Origin: an uncultured Lachnospiraceae bacterium
GTDB taxonomy: Bacteria > Bacillota > Clostridia > Lachnospirales > Lachnospiraceae
NCBI GenBank assembly: GCA_947626985.1
Contig: CANQUG010000030.1
Location: 1-43,694 of the forward strand
DNA length: 43,694 bases
Reading direction: 5' to 3'
In this document: positions 23,246-33,255 of the stretch, piece after piece
Layout of the letters: every line of letters starts with the position of its first letter
Position numbering within the stretch: position 1 is the stretch's first letter
Made by a program: the position numbers and the translations under genes
Notes under the pieces: model-generated
Told to the model about the DNA's origin: nothing
Databases searched by the model: none
What the model saw: only the letters and a program-made list of their open reading frames with translations

Positions 23246-26200
23246 GTACGACAATCGACTCAAGAGTTCTTGAGATGCGGTTTGATAACGGCCAGTTTGA
23301 AAAGGGCGTTTCCACCAGCATGTCAACTCTTGATAAGCTTAAAGAAAAGCTGAATCTGTCCGGAGCCTCCAAGGGACTTGAGAATGTAAGCGCAGCGGCC
23401 GGAAAATTCAAAATGGATGGTATCAGTTCAGCAATCGATACTGTTCATGCAAAATTCTCAGCTCTGGAAGTAATGGGCATGACTGCACTGGCAAATATTA
23501 CCAACTCGGCGATCAACGCCGGCAAGAGGATGATTAATGCCTTTGCTATCGAACCGGTGACCACCGGATTTAATGAATTCGAGCTTAAGATGGGTTCGGT
23601 TCAGACAATTATGGCCAGCACCGGTGCAAGTCTGGAAGAGGTAAACGGATACCTTAACGAATTAAATGAATATTCTGACCGGACCATTTATTCGTTTTCC
23701 GATATGACACAGAACATTGGTAAATTTACCAACGCCGGGGTCAAACTGGAAGATGCAGTGATGGCCATTAAAGGTATCAGCAATGAGGCCGCATTATCCG
23801 GAGCCAATGCGAATGAAGCTTCCCGTGCCATGTATAACTTTGCCCAGGCTTTGTCGGCGGAATACGTAAAGCTGATTGACTGGAAATCCATTGAAAATGC
23901 CAATATGGCAACTGTCAGTTTTAAGGAACAGCTTCTTGAGGCGGCAGCCGCAGCAGGTACTGTCGAAAAGACAACGGATGGAATGTATAAGGTCCTGACC
24001 CAGAATAATATGGGCGGTACCATGGATATGGCGGTCAGCGCAACGTCTAATTTTAACGACAGTCTTGCTTATCAGTGGATGACAACAGAAGTGCTGGTCA
24101 ACACACTGAAGGATTATGCCGATGAAACCACCGAAATTGGTAAAAAGGCTTACGCTTCAGCGCAGGATGTTAAGACATTCTCGATGATGATGGACACTCT
24201 GAAAGAGGCGGCTCAGTCCGGATGGGCGCAGACATGGGAACTGATCATCGGCGACTTTGAGGAAGGAAAAGCGCTTTGGACAAGTCTGTCCGAAATGTTC
24301 GGCAGCCTGATCGGAAATTCTGCGGATGCAAGGAACGAACTTCTGGGCGGCGCTTTAAATTCAAACTGGCAGAAAATCGTAGAACAGGTTTCGGAAGCGG
24401 GGATCTCCGTCGATGATTTTCAGGAGAAGGTAAAAGAAGCTGCCAGAGCACACGGAGTTTCCATCGACGAGATGATTGAAGAACAGGGGACACTGGCGGC
24501 GGTCATGGCTTCCGGGGCTGTCTCCGGAGATATCATTAAAGAAGCCATCAACGAATTGGCAGGAGGAGCCAGGGAGGCGTCGGCGGCAACTTCTGATCTT
24601 GGAGACGTTGTAAACCGTGTGCTGCAGGGAGAGTTCGGAACCGGAGAAGAACGTGTGAAGGCTCTGGCTGAAGCCGGGTATGATTATGCAACTGTACAGG
24701 AGCTGGTCAATGAGGCGATAGCCGGCGGTTCTGTCGATGTATCGGAACTGTCAGATGCTCAGATGGAAAATCTTGGCTATACGGCAGAACAGATCAAGGC
24801 GCTCCGGGAACTTGCAAAACAGGCGGAAGAAACCGGGACGCCATTAAACGAACTTATCGAACATCTTGATAAACCATCTGGGAGGCAGCTGTTATTCGAT
24901 TCGATGAAAACTTCAATCCAGTCGGTTATCAAAGTGTTTGATGTTCTGAAACAATCATGGAAAGATGTTTTCGGTGTTGCCACTTCTGAACAGTTATATT
25001 CGATCATCGAGGCTGTCCATTCTTTTGCGGAAGGTCTGTCTTCCGGTATCGTTCAAAATGCTTCAAAACTGTCAAGTATATTTAAAGGGCTTTTTTCTGT
25101 TCTGGATATGGGGAGAAAAGTCCTTTCTTCTGTTGCCGGCTTTTTTATGGATATTCTTGGCTCCAGCGGAATGAAGAGTCTGGGAACTTTTCTTCTGGAT
25201 ACGGCGGCCTCTATTGGAGATTTTTTTACTTCCCTGAATGAAGGATTCCATGCGAATGACCTATCAGGATTGTTTGACAGCATTTCTTCTTCTGTTTCTG
25301 ATTTTTTAGGAATGTTTACCGGAGGACTTCGAGGGTTCGGCGATAACATATCCGATCTGTGTTCCCGTATCAGTAAACCTCTCAGCAATGTCAGGGAGAT
25401 TGTTTCCGGGGTGCTGACAGGTATATGGGAAACAATCAAAGACGTATTCGGGCTGATAAAAGACCATGTGTCTATTGGGGATATTTTTGCCGGTCTGCTC
25501 GGGGCCACTGCACTGACAACGCTGAAAAAATTTGCGGGACTTCTTGATAAGGCAAAAGAAGGGGTCCAAAGCTTTTTCGATTTTTTTAAGGGCGATAAGT
25601 CAGGAGGAATTAAGGATAACATTTCAAAGGTACTCGATTCTGTGCATGATTCCCTTGAATCTTTTACAAGCGGGATAAAAACGGTATCTTTACTGAGTAT
25701 CGCTGTTGCGGTCGGTGTTCTGGTCAATGCGTTGAAGTCCTTGTCTGAATTGAATTCCGATGAGCTTGGCTCCGGCCTGGCGGCAGTTGCTTCCATGATG
25801 TTCATGCTGACCCGGTCACTTTCCTCCATCACAAAAAGTCTGGGGAAACAAAGTTCCAGCACGGGAGGAATCGTTAAAACGGGGGCCTCTCTTATTTTAT
25901 TGGCGAAAGCCGTGGAAATCCTTGCTGATGCGATGCAGGCTCTTAGCGGGATGTCCTGGGATGAGATTGGCCACGGACTTTCCGCTATGGGCGGTGTTCT
26001 TGTCGAATTCGTAGCGGCTGTCCGGATAATCAATGGAAGCAAAGTATCTCTGTCAACTGGCGCCGCGATGCTTGCATTAGCCCAGTCCTGCAAAATGCTG
26101 GGTGAAGCGTTAGGAGCACTCGGTAAACTGTCCTGGGATGAAATCGGACGCGGGCTTTCTGCCATGGGGGGAGCTCTTGGAGAACTTGTTGCAGCGGTAT

Positions 26201-28785
26201 CGATTCTCAGCAAAATGGGAGGGTTCGGCTCGTTATTTGGAAGCGTCGGAATTCTTATTGCCGTGCAATCCCTGCAGAAGATGGCAGAGGGACTGAAAAG
26301 CTTTTCTGAATTCTCCTGGGATGAAACGAAACGTGGTCTTGCAGCCATGGGTGGTGCTCTTGGCGAATTGGGAATTGTACTTGGAGGTCTGGGCAAGGTT
26401 ACCGGACTGTCCAGTATATTCGGAGCTACCTCCATACTGATTGCCGTGCAGGGACTTGACGATCTGGCCACCGCATTGGAAAGCTTTTCGAAATTTTCCT
26501 GGGATGAAATCGGGCGCGGACTTTCCGCTATGGGCGGAGCCCTTTCCGAAGTCAGCGTGGTAGCCGGAGCACTTGGTAAGATAGCCGGCTTATCCGGGAT
26601 ATTTGGGGCCGGGGCAATACTGATTACTGTTCAGGGCCTGAGCGATCTGGCGGAAGCACTTGGTAAATTTGGAGGAATGTCCTGGAATGAGATAGGCCAT
26701 GGCCTTGCTGCGATGGGAGGGGCCCTTGCAGAAGCAGGAGGGATTTCGGGAGCAATTGGTATTCTTTCCGGCTTATCCGGAGTATTAGGCGGAGCAGCAG
26801 TCTGGGTTACCATTCAAGGCTTGAATGATCTTGCGGCCGCACTGCAGAATTTTGCGGCGATGTCCTGGGACGAGATCGGCCACGGACTGGCTGCAATGGG
26901 AGGAGCCCTTGCGGAAGCAGGCGGGATTTCCGGAGCCTTAGGCGCTTTGACCGGTTTCGCAGGTGTTCTTGGCGGCGGGGCAATCGCTCTGATAACGACC
27001 AATATTAATGATCTGGCTGATGCATTTATGAAGTTCAGCAGTATGGACTGGGATGAGGTAGGCCGTGCGCTTACGTCTATGGGTGCTGCCCTTGGAGAGA
27101 CTGCTATAGGCGGAATTCTCAATACGTTTTCAGGGTTTGGCGCCGGAGCGATAAAGACCATGGCGGAACCCCTTGGGGCATTGGCTGATTCGGTAAAAAA
27201 ATGGACAAATATCTCTGTTTCTGAAAGCCTCAGCGGGCAGCTGGGTTCTCTTGCGGATGGGATCAGGAAATTTACTTTTACCGGATGGGGCGCTTCCGAT
27301 ATTTCAAAAATCGCAAGTCCTCTTGGAACACTGGCTGATTCCGTAAAGAAATGGTCCGGGGTTTCTATTGCTTCAGGACTGGGCGGAGAGGATGGCGCTT
27401 TAGCTTCTCTTGCATCCGGAATTAAGCAGTTTAATTTCACATGGATGGCGGGATCATCCATTGACGAAGTGGCCGGGCCATTAGGAGCATTGGCGGAATC
27501 TATTTCAAAATGGTCCGGAGTTTCCATTCCTTCGGGGCTGGGTGGAGAAAATGGTTCTCTTGCTGCTATTGCGGAAGGGATCAAAAAGTTCAGCTTCAAA
27601 GGCAGCAATATCGATAAACTTTCATCGGTATCAGAAGCTTTAGGCGCATTGGCCCAGTCTGCGCAGGAATGGTCCGGCGTACAGATTCCGGATGATCTGC
27701 CGGGAAAACTCTCTTCCCTGAGCGAAGCGGCGGCAGGCATGGCAGCCATCTTAAGCGAGAATCAGGCGGAGCTTACTTCCGGAGGTGCATCTTTTGGAGC
27801 TGGAATCGTAACGGCTATGAGTGAGGCGGTCGAAAATGTCACTCAGGCTATGGATGCACTGGTGTCCAGTACCGGAAGCTATGCGTCAGATTTCAATGCC
27901 AATGGCGAAGCTCTGGGAACTGCTCTTGTTACCGCTTTGAAAGAATCGCTTTCTGATGCCGGTTCGACAGCAGAGACAGAAATTGGAGGTGCTCTGAATA
28001 TTGCAGACAGCTATGAGAGCGGTTTTTCTTCCAGCGGTTCATCTTTAGGGACAGCATTTGTTACTGCTTTGGGAAACGCTCTCAGCAGTGCAGGTTCTAC
28101 AGCCGGCTCAAGAGTATCGGCCGCGGTGTCTGCGATAAACGGTTACTGGCAGTCATTCTATAATGCCGGCGGATATCTCGGGTCAGGTCTGGTGAGCGGT
28201 ATCAATGCGAGAACGACAGATGCCTATAACGCTGGTTTTGCTCTTGGCCAGGCGGCGGTTCAGGGCGAGAAAGCAGGGCAGCAGTCCAATTCTCCATCCA
28301 AATTAACGATTAAAGCCGGTAAATGGCTTGGCGAAGGTCTTATTATTGGTATGCAGAAGATGGGAGCAAGAGTCTATAATGCTGGTAATGAGATAGGAAA
28401 AACTGCTACAGTTTCGCTTTCATCCGCCATGTCAAAGATCTCTGATTTCATTACGAACGATATTGATGCGGAACCGAAAATCAGACCCGTCCTCGACCTG
28501 AGCGATGTCCGAAAAGGTGCCGATGCCATGCATGGGCTGCTCGGTTTTTCTCCGGCTGTTGCTGTGGGGGAGAATATCGGTGCAATCAGCATGATGATGA
28601 GCCAGAATAATCAAAATGGCGCAAATGATGATATAGTTTCGGCAATAGACCGACTGGAGAAGTCTCTCGGGCAGAGAGGCGGAGATACGTACACGATCAA
28701 TGGCATTACTTATGATGATGGCAGCAACATCACGTCTGCAGTGAAGTCGCTGATCAGAGCGGCGCGAATGGAAAGGAGGGTGTAA
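23242..28785 (+). CDS. Tape measure protein
   Basis: 1847 residues, the longest gene; its length sets tail length. The N-terminal part (about 60-330) shows the conserved tape measure domain (FNEFELKMGSVQTIMAST, YNFAQALSAEYVKLIDW). Around 890-1290 there are seven copies of a ~54-residue unit with core SWDEIGRGLSAMGG. Then four ~45-residue units with core PLGALADSVKKWSGVSI (about 1310-1480), and three units with LGTALVTALKE-like core near the C-terminus (about 1510-1670). Several hydrophobic stretches may insert into the host membrane during DNA entry. GGAGG precedes the ATG. Confidence 0.95.
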   Translation: MSTTIDSRVLEMRFDNGQFEKGVSTSMSTLDKLKEKLNLSGASKGLENVSAAAGKFKMDGISSAIDTVHAKFSALEVMGMTALANITNSAINAGKRMINAFAIEPVTTGFNEFELKMGSVQTIMASTGASLEEVNGYLNELNEYSDRTIYSFSDMTQNIGKFTNAGVKLEDAVMAIKGISNEAALSGANANEASRAMYNFAQALSAEYVKLIDWKSIENANMATVSFKEQLLEAAAAAGTVEKTTDGMYKVLTQNNMGGTMDMAVSATSNFNDSLAYQWMTTEVLVNTLKDYADETTEIGKKAYASAQDVKTFSMMMDTLKEAAQSGWAQTWELIIGDFEEGKALWTSLSEMFGSLIGNSADARNELLGGALNSNWQKIVEQVSEAGISVDDFQEKVKEAARAHGVSIDEMIEEQGTLAAVMASGAVSGDIIKEAINELAGGAREASAATSDLGDVVNRVLQGEFGTGEERVKALAEAGYDYATVQELVNEAIAGGSVDVSELSDAQMENLGYTAEQIKALRELAKQAEETGTPLNELIEHLDKPSGRQLLFDSMKTSIQSVIKVFDVLKQSWKDVFGVATSEQLYSIIEAVHSFAEGLSSGIVQNASKLSSIFKGLFSVLDMGRKVLSSVAGFFMDILGSSGMKSLGTFLLDTAASIGDFFTSLNEGFHANDLSGLFDSISSSVSDFLGMFTGGLRGFGDNISDLCSRISKPLSNVREIVSGVLTGIWETIKDVFGLIKDHVSIGDIFAGLLGATALTTLKKFAGLLDKAKEGVQSFFDFFKGDKSGGIKDNISKVLDSVHDSLESFTSGIKTVSLLSIAVAVGVLVNALKSLSELNSDELGSGLAAVASMMFMLTRSLSSITKSLGKQSSSTGGIVKTGASLILLAKAVEILADAMQALSGMSWDEIGHGLSAMGGVLVEFVAAVRIINGSKVSLSTGAAMLALAQSCKMLGEALGALGKLSWDEIGRGLSAMGGALGELVAAVSILSKMGGFGSLFGSVGILIAVQSLQKMAEGLKSFSEFSWDETKRGLAAMGGALGELGIVLGGLGKVTGLSSIFGATSILIAVQGLDDLATALESFSKFSWDEIGRGLSAMGGALSEVSVVAGALGKIAGLSGIFGAGAILITVQGLSDLAEALGKFGGMSWNEIGHGLAAMGGALAEAGGISGAIGILSGLSGVLGGAAVWVTIQGLNDLAAALQNFAAMSWDEIGHGLAAMGGALAEAGGISGALGALTGFAGVLGGGAIALITTNINDLADAFMKFSSMDWDEVGRALTSMGAALGETAIGGILNTFSGFGAGAIKTMAEPLGALADSVKKWTNISVSESLSGQLGSLADGIRKFTFTGWGASDISKIASPLGTLADSVKKWSGVSIASGLGGEDGALASLASGIKQFNFTWMAGSSIDEVAGPLGALAESISKWSGVSIPSGLGGENGSLAAIAEGIKKFSFKGSNIDKLSSVSEALGALAQSAQEWSGVQIPDDLPGKLSSLSEAAAGMAAILSENQAELTSGGASFGAGIVTAMSEAVENVTQAMDALVSSTGSYASDFNANGEALGTALVTALKESLSDAGSTAETEIGGALNIADSYESGFSSSGSSLGTAFVTALGNALSSAGSTAGSRVSAAVSAINGYWQSFYNAGGYLGSGLVSGINARTTDAYNAGFALGQAAVQGEKAGQQSNSPSKLTIKAGKWLGEGLIIGMQKMGARVYNAGNEIGKTATVSLSSAMSKISDFITNDIDAEPKIRPVLDLSDVRKGADAMHGLLGFSPAVAVGENIGAISMMMSQNNQNGANDDIVSAIDRLEKSLGQRGGDTYTINGITYDDGSNITSAVKSLIRAARMERRV

Positions 28786-28786
28786 A

Positions 28787-31700
28787 ATGGGCAAAATTGT
28801 GGTCTCGGATTTTAAATTCTATGACACCAATACATCAGACCGTGAAGTGATCGCGAAATGGAGTGCCCCCAAGGGTTACGAAAACACTACGGATCATTAT
28901 GCACTCATCTGGTATTACTACACCAAAGCCTATCCGAACACTGCATTCCGAAAAACCGATACTGTGGAAACTGTCCAATCAGGGCAATCGAGTTACACTG
29001 CTCCTGACGAAGCCTACAAGGTCGCCATCGTAGTAAGACCTATCGCAAAGACCCATAAGGTAAACAATCAGGATGTTGCGTTATGGCAGGGGACCAATTC
29101 GACATTTACCAAGACGTTTGAAGTTTCAAAGCCGAAACAGCTTGGAGCAGTCACGGATATCCAATTATGGATAGAAGTAAATACTGACCGGACAGTTCGT
29201 GCGAGCTGGGTATGGTCTCAGGCGCATACCGCCAGCTATCTTGTTACCTGGCAGTATGGGGATGGAAGAAGTGGACGGTGGTATAGCGGATCAGAAGAAA
29301 ATGAAACCCGGCCCCTTTCTTCCTACACTCCGCCGGATAACGCTGCACATGTTCGGATCAGAATCCGTCCGATTTCCGAGACCCGCGATGTATATGGTCA
29401 GGATACTGCTTACTGGACAGCATCTGCCAGCAGCTGGGAAGAATACAGGTTTGAAGCAGAGCCGGTAGAGAATAAGGGAGCAATAACAAATGTTTCCCTC
29501 AACCTTGAACCGGATACAGAACGAAGTCTGTTTGCGCACTGGCAGTGGTCAGAGTCGCATACGGCGGCATACAAAACCAGATGGGACTATAATTCCGGAA
29601 TTGGCTGGATTTTTGGAAAAGAACCTGACAATCTTCTGGTGAAACAGGATTCCTATTCTCCTCCGGCAAACGCAAAGAGTGCGAGATTCCGGGTACTCCC
29701 TATTGCGGAGGAGCATGTTCAAAATGGTGTAACCGTACCCTGGTGGAAAGCCGAATGGAGCGACTGGTATAAATACATTTTCGAGGCGGAAGCTCCTCCT
29801 CAGGTGGGAACTGTATCAAGCCTGTGGCTGCGGCGGCAGAGCGGGACAGACCGTACGTTATATGCCAGTTGGGAATGGGACAGGGAAAATACAGAATCCT
29901 ATTCCGTACAATGGGCCTACGACACAGGAGACAACGTATGGTTTGACAGCGGAACTGATACAGTTACTTCTACACAGGCTATGCATAATGCAGAGTCAAA
30001 TGCCAAACGGATCAGGGTCAGAGTCAAGCCGAACGCAAAGACCCATCTGGATCACGGAGAGACCGTTGCCTACTGGGAAGCTCCTTATACGGATTGGGTG
30101 GAATACATTTTTGAGGAAGTCGTAAAAGTTCCGATGGTGCCACAGGCTTCAGTAGAACAGTATATGTTTAAAGCTGAAGTAGATGTCTATGAAGAGAACA
30201 TTGTGCAGGTAGAGTTTCAGGTTGTAGAGAATAACTCTGTAATATTTGCAACCGGGATTGCAAATGTTGTAACCAGTCATGCGGCGTATTCCTGCAGCGT
30301 AACTGCGGGCGGAAAATACAAAGTCCGCTGCAGGGGTATATCGGTCAGCGGAGCATATAGCGAGTGGTCTGAGTATTCGAATGAGGTAGGAACTCCGCCA
30401 TCCGCTCCTCGGTCAATTACCAGTTGTCGTGCATTAAGCTCTACGTCAGTAGAGGTAACATGGACAGCGGCGCCAAATGCTGAAGAGTATGAAGTAGAGT
30501 ATACGACTAATAAGTTATATTTTGATGCTGCATCTTCGACTCAGTCTTCAACAGTGGAAGGAGCATTCAACCGGGCAATTCTTACAGGTCTTGAAACAGG
30601 TGAAGAATGGTTTTTCCGCGTGAGAGCCTCCAATGATAACGGAAAATCAGGCTGGACAGATATTGTTTCAGTTGTGCTTGGCAAAAAACCTTCTGCTCCT
30701 ACAACCTGGTCACAGACTTCCACTGGTATCATCGGTGATGATATTACTTTATACTGGGTACATAATTCTGAAGATGGATCCCGACAGAGAAAAGCTCAAA
30801 TAGAGATTTCGGCAGGAAGAAATAAGCACATCGAAGAAATTGATACTCCGGTATCCGATACGGAAGATGAAGATGAAGACGAAAGTGAACAGCCGATAAA
30901 CTCATACGTATTATCCACAAAAAACTATTCAGAAGGTTCTGAGATTAAATGGCGTGTGAGAACCATGGGTGTTACAGGCGAATACAGTGACTGGTCTGCC
31001 GCAAGGACAATTAAAGTTTACGCCCCTCCGACACTGGCCTTTGGTGCAGACGGAACAAATTTACCGGAGGTTCTCAGAAAATTTCCCTGGTATATCGTCG
31101 CCAGATCTGGTCCTGATTCGCAGACTCCTGTTGGCTACCATCTGACAATTTCATCAAATGAGTCATACGAAACGATAAACAGTGTCGGAGAGGAAGTATG
31201 GGTAAATAAAGGTCAGCAGATCTTTTCGAAATACTTCGACATTGACGATCACACATTGTCTGCTTGTTTGACAGCCAGTGATATTGATCTGGAGAATAAT
31301 ATTTCTTATCTGATTCACTGCGAGGTTTACATGAATTCCGGGCTTAGTGCAAGTGCCGAAGCAATGTTTACAGTGGACTGGCAGATAAATGATTACATGA
31401 TAAATGCTGAAATCGGGGTCAACTGGGAGAATTTGTCTGCCTATATTTGTCCATACTGCGAGGATTTCAACGGCAATCGGGTGCAGGATGTGCTGATGTC
31501 CGTATATCGTCGGAATTTTGACGGAACTTTTGTCCTGATTGCGGATAATATCGAAAACCAGCATGCTGCCGAGGAAATGTTTCTGGATTCATCCGGCAGC
31601 TATCTCCTGGATTCCAATGGTGATCCTTTCTTTAACATAGTAACAGCATACTCTGCCACATATGTTACGGATCCTCATCCCGCGCTTGACTACGCAAGAT

Positions 31701-32191
31701 ACCGTATTGTAGCCATGTCCAAAACTACCGGGGAAATCGATTTTTACGATATGCCTGGTTATCCGATTGGTGAAGCTGCAGCGGTTCTGCAATGGGATGA
31801 AAAATGGTCTTCCTTTGAGGACCCGGAAGAAAACATATATCAGCAGCCTGTATGGGTTGGTTCGCTGCTCAAACTTCCCTACAACCTTGATGTTTCCGAG
31901 GAAGGCGACGTGGATAATTCTCTGGTCGAGTATATTGGCCGGGAGCATCCGGTAAGTTATTACGGAACACAGCGGGGCTCCACTTCTACCTGGAATGTGG
32001 ATGTGATTAAGGAAGATACAGAAACACTCTATCAGCTGAGGAGGCTGCAGAGATACGCCGGAGACGTTTATGTAAGAGAACCGTCCGGTCTTGGTTACTG
32101 GGCTAATGTGAAAGTGTCATTCAGTCAGGTGCATTGCGAGCTTGTGATTCCTGTAACACTCACTATTACCAGGGTTGAGGGAGGTGCATAA
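28787..32191 (+). CDS. Tail tip / distal tail protein with fibronectin type III-like repeats
   Basis: 1134 residues. The first ~445 residues are four repeats of about 105 residues, each with a strand pattern like DRTVRASWVWSQAHTASY, a PPDNA-type turn and an RIRVRPIAETH-type strand. A more canonical FnIII unit follows (PSAPRSITSCRALSSTSVEV, WFFRVRASNDNGKSGW), then another with SEIKWRVRTMGVTG-like strands. An acidic stretch (VSDTEDEDEDESEQ) interrupts it. The C-terminal ~200 residues (QQPVWVGSLLKLPYNLDVS, EYIGREHPVSYYG) look like a distal tail domain. It starts 1 base after the tape measure stop, preceded by AAAGGAGGGTG. Confidence 0.78.
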   Translation: MGKIVVSDFKFYDTNTSDREVIAKWSAPKGYENTTDHYALIWYYYTKAYPNTAFRKTDTVETVQSGQSSYTAPDEAYKVAIVVRPIAKTHKVNNQDVALWQGTNSTFTKTFEVSKPKQLGAVTDIQLWIEVNTDRTVRASWVWSQAHTASYLVTWQYGDGRSGRWYSGSEENETRPLSSYTPPDNAAHVRIRIRPISETRDVYGQDTAYWTASASSWEEYRFEAEPVENKGAITNVSLNLEPDTERSLFAHWQWSESHTAAYKTRWDYNSGIGWIFGKEPDNLLVKQDSYSPPANAKSARFRVLPIAEEHVQNGVTVPWWKAEWSDWYKYIFEAEAPPQVGTVSSLWLRRQSGTDRTLYASWEWDRENTESYSVQWAYDTGDNVWFDSGTDTVTSTQAMHNAESNAKRIRVRVKPNAKTHLDHGETVAYWEAPYTDWVEYIFEEVVKVPMVPQASVEQYMFKAEVDVYEENIVQVEFQVVENNSVIFATGIANVVTSHAAYSCSVTAGGKYKVRCRGISVSGAYSEWSEYSNEVGTPPSAPRSITSCRALSSTSVEVTWTAAPNAEEYEVEYTTNKLYFDAASSTQSSTVEGAFNRAILTGLETGEEWFFRVRASNDNGKSGWTDIVSVVLGKKPSAPTTWSQTSTGIIGDDITLYWVHNSEDGSRQRKAQIEISAGRNKHIEEIDTPVSDTEDEDEDESEQPINSYVLSTKNYSEGSEIKWRVRTMGVTGEYSDWSAARTIKVYAPPTLAFGADGTNLPEVLRKFPWYIVARSGPDSQTPVGYHLTISSNESYETINSVGEEVWVNKGQQIFSKYFDIDDHTLSACLTASDIDLENNISYLIHCEVYMNSGLSASAEAMFTVDWQINDYMINAEIGVNWENLSAYICPYCEDFNGNRVQDVLMSVYRRNFDGTFVLIADNIENQHAAEEMFLDSSGSYLLDSNGDPFFNIVTAYSATYVTDPHPALDYARYRIVAMSKTTGEIDFYDMPGYPIGEAAAVLQWDEKWSSFEDPEENIYQQPVWVGSLLKLPYNLDVSEEGDVDNSLVEYIGREHPVSYYGTQRGSTSTWNVDVIKEDTETLYQLRRLQRYAGDVYVREPSGLGYWANVKVSFSQVHCELVIPVTLTITRVEGGA

Positions 32192-32193
32192 AA

Positions 32194-33252
32194 ATGCCGG
32201 ACTGGTATTCATCCATGCAGCAGACTTTCGAGTATTACATCGTGAATCCGGATTCCTGGAAAGATGTAAAAAAGCTTGAGAAAGTAAAATCCTGCACCAT
32301 GGACTATGATCTGGACAGTGAGACGATCATTTCCGCCTCAATCGATTGCGATGACAAAATCGGAGAAAACTACATCCGGGCATATCTTATAACAATTCAA
32401 AATGGAATCAAAGACAAATACCCGTTGGGTACAGTGCTTGTCCAGACACCATCCACAAGTTTTGACGGCAAATCAAGCGGAAATTCCCTTGACGCGTACA
32501 GCCCTCTTCTGGAATTGAAAGAAAAGCTTCCGCCTATTGGTTATGCCGTCCGCAAGCATGAAAATATTATGTCACTGGCCTATGCCCTGTGCAGAGAAAA
32601 TATGCGGCCGCCGGTCACAGCCTGTGAGAACGATGCCACGCTTGAATATGACTTTGTTTCTGATATGGGGGAAAACTGGCTCTCTTATCTGGCAGACCTG
32701 ATTGCAAATGCAAACTATCAATTCGGACTGGATGATCTGGGCGGAATCATATTTGTTCCGGATCAGGATATTGCTTCTCTGCAGCCGGTTTGGACTTATG
32801 ATGACAGCAACAGCTCTATTCTGTACCCGAATATCACTATGGAGCGAGATCTCTACGGGATTCCCAATGTGGTAGAGGTTATCTGCTCCAGAGATTCCGG
32901 ATACTATTATTCGAGAGTCTCCAATGACGATCCAAACAGTCCGATCTCGACTGTGAATCGTGGGAGGGAAGTGGTTCACAGAGAGACCAATCCGTCTTTT
33001 CCAGGGGAGCCAAACCAGGGAATCATCGACGAATATGCGCAGCAGCTTCTCCGGAATTTATCATGCCTGGAGTACACAATGCAGTACACGCATGGTTACT
33101 GCCCTGTCCGTATCGGCGACTGTGTACGTCTTAATTATGAACGGGCCGGGATTACAAATGTGAAAGCAAAAGTTGTGAGGCAGTCCATTAAATGTGAACC
33201 CGGATGCCCGGTAACAGAGACTGCGGTGTTCAGTACAAAGTTATGGGGGTGA
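32194..33252 (+). CDS. Tail hub / baseplate protein (Tal-like)
   Basis: 352 residues. Patterns are those of the N-terminal hub part of siphophage tail proteins: an SCTMDYDLDSETIISASID strand pair, a DSLDAYSPLLELKE-type core (here NSLDAYSPLLELKEK), YLADLIANANYQFGLDDLGG, and a final PVRIGDCVRLNYERAG strand. It is short and has no peptidase domain. GGAGG precedes the ATG, two bases after the preceding stop. Placement between the distal tail protein and the fibre supports a hub role. Confidence 0.75.
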   Translation: MPDWYSSMQQTFEYYIVNPDSWKDVKKLEKVKSCTMDYDLDSETIISASIDCDDKIGENYIRAYLITIQNGIKDKYPLGTVLVQTPSTSFDGKSSGNSLDAYSPLLELKEKLPPIGYAVRKHENIMSLAYALCRENMRPPVTACENDATLEYDFVSDMGENWLSYLADLIANANYQFGLDDLGGIIFVPDQDIASLQPVWTYDDSNSSILYPNITMERDLYGIPNVVEVICSRDSGYYYSRVSNDDPNSPISTVNRGREVVHRETNPSFPGEPNQGIIDEYAQQLLRNLSCLEYTMQYTHGYCPVRIGDCVRLNYERAGITNVKAKVVRQSIKCEPGCPVTETAVFSTKLWG

Positions 33253-33255
33253 TCT

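Noticed and set aside
25053-26471. Long open frame on the minus strand inside the tape measure gene
   Set aside because: Pro/Ser-rich mirror of the repeats; an effect of codon bias in the + strand gene.
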